Below are positions 6,270-6,315 of a stretch of 6,315 bases of DNA, one piece after another. The translations under genes and the position numbers were made by a program. Position 1 is the stretch's first letter, and each line of letters opens with the position of its first letter. Under the pieces are notes generated by a model. The model had not been told where the DNA came from. It searched no databases and saw nothing but the letters and a program-made list of their open reading frames with translations. The stretch is from Bacteroidales bacterium (GTDB lineage Bacteria; Bacteroidota; Bacteroidia; Bacteroidales; UBA7960): the NCBI GenBank assembly GCA_003553005.1, contig PUPG01000190.1, forward strand, positions 1 through 6,315. Direction: 5' to 3'.

Positions 6270-6315
6270 TGGCTGGATCGCATTTTGTCCATGTTCTTAA
6301 TCTTATGTCATGAGC

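Noticed and set aside
6291..6315. Possible start of a divergent plus-strand gene at ATG 6291
   Set aside because: Only eight codons are inside the window, with no ribosome binding site or recognisable sequence.
6270..6315. Promoter for the folP operon
   Set aside because: I looked for TTTG and TAnnTTTG boxes on both strands and found only partial matches with wrong spacing. The real promoter may be outside the window.

Overview
The window looks like a compact, ordinary stretch of a Bacteroidota (Bacteroidetes) chromosome. Three things suggest this. A folP gene lies directly upstream of a CdaA-type diadenylate cyclase, a pairing I know from that phylum. The proteins read like Bacteroidota versions, for example a SADxRQFY motif in MiaA and an SSRPGA loop in FolP. 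Shine-Dalgarno sequences are weak or absent before several genes. Genus and family cannot be fixed from this sequence alone.

Layout: seven complete protein genes form two convergent blocks. The plus-strand block (63-3650) is a tRNA-maturation cluster: tsaC (precursor of t6A37), a CCA-adding/poly(A) polymerase-family nucleotidyltransferase with an HD domain, an acidic PRiA4b ORF3-like protein of unknown role, and miaA (i6A37). Its spacings are 14 bp, 36 bp and a 20-bp overlap, so it probably forms one operon. The minus-strand block (6269 down to 3655) is folP (folate synthesis), cdaA (membrane diadenylate cyclase making c-di-AMP) and a BadF/BadG/BcrA/BcrD-type sugar kinase of the ASKHA fold. 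Its spacings are 39 bp and 2 bp, again operon-like. The two blocks meet tail to tail with only 4 bp between stop codons. The only terminator-like structure at that junction is a weak hairpin for the minus transcript, embedded in the end of miaA.

How the genes work together: TsaC and MiaA act in pathways that modify position 37 next to the anticodon, in different tRNA sets, while the CCA enzyme completes the 3' end. The second block joins one-carbon/folate metabolism, a nucleotide second messenger linked to envelope homeostasis in other bacteria, and a probable amino-sugar kinase.

There is no RNA gene, insertion sequence, CRISPR array, phage gene or toxin-antitoxin pair that I can support, and no gene-free stretch longer than 62 bp. 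I do not see a new system here. The items most worth a second look are the uncharacterised acidic protein inside the tRNA operon and the cyclase-kinase coupling.
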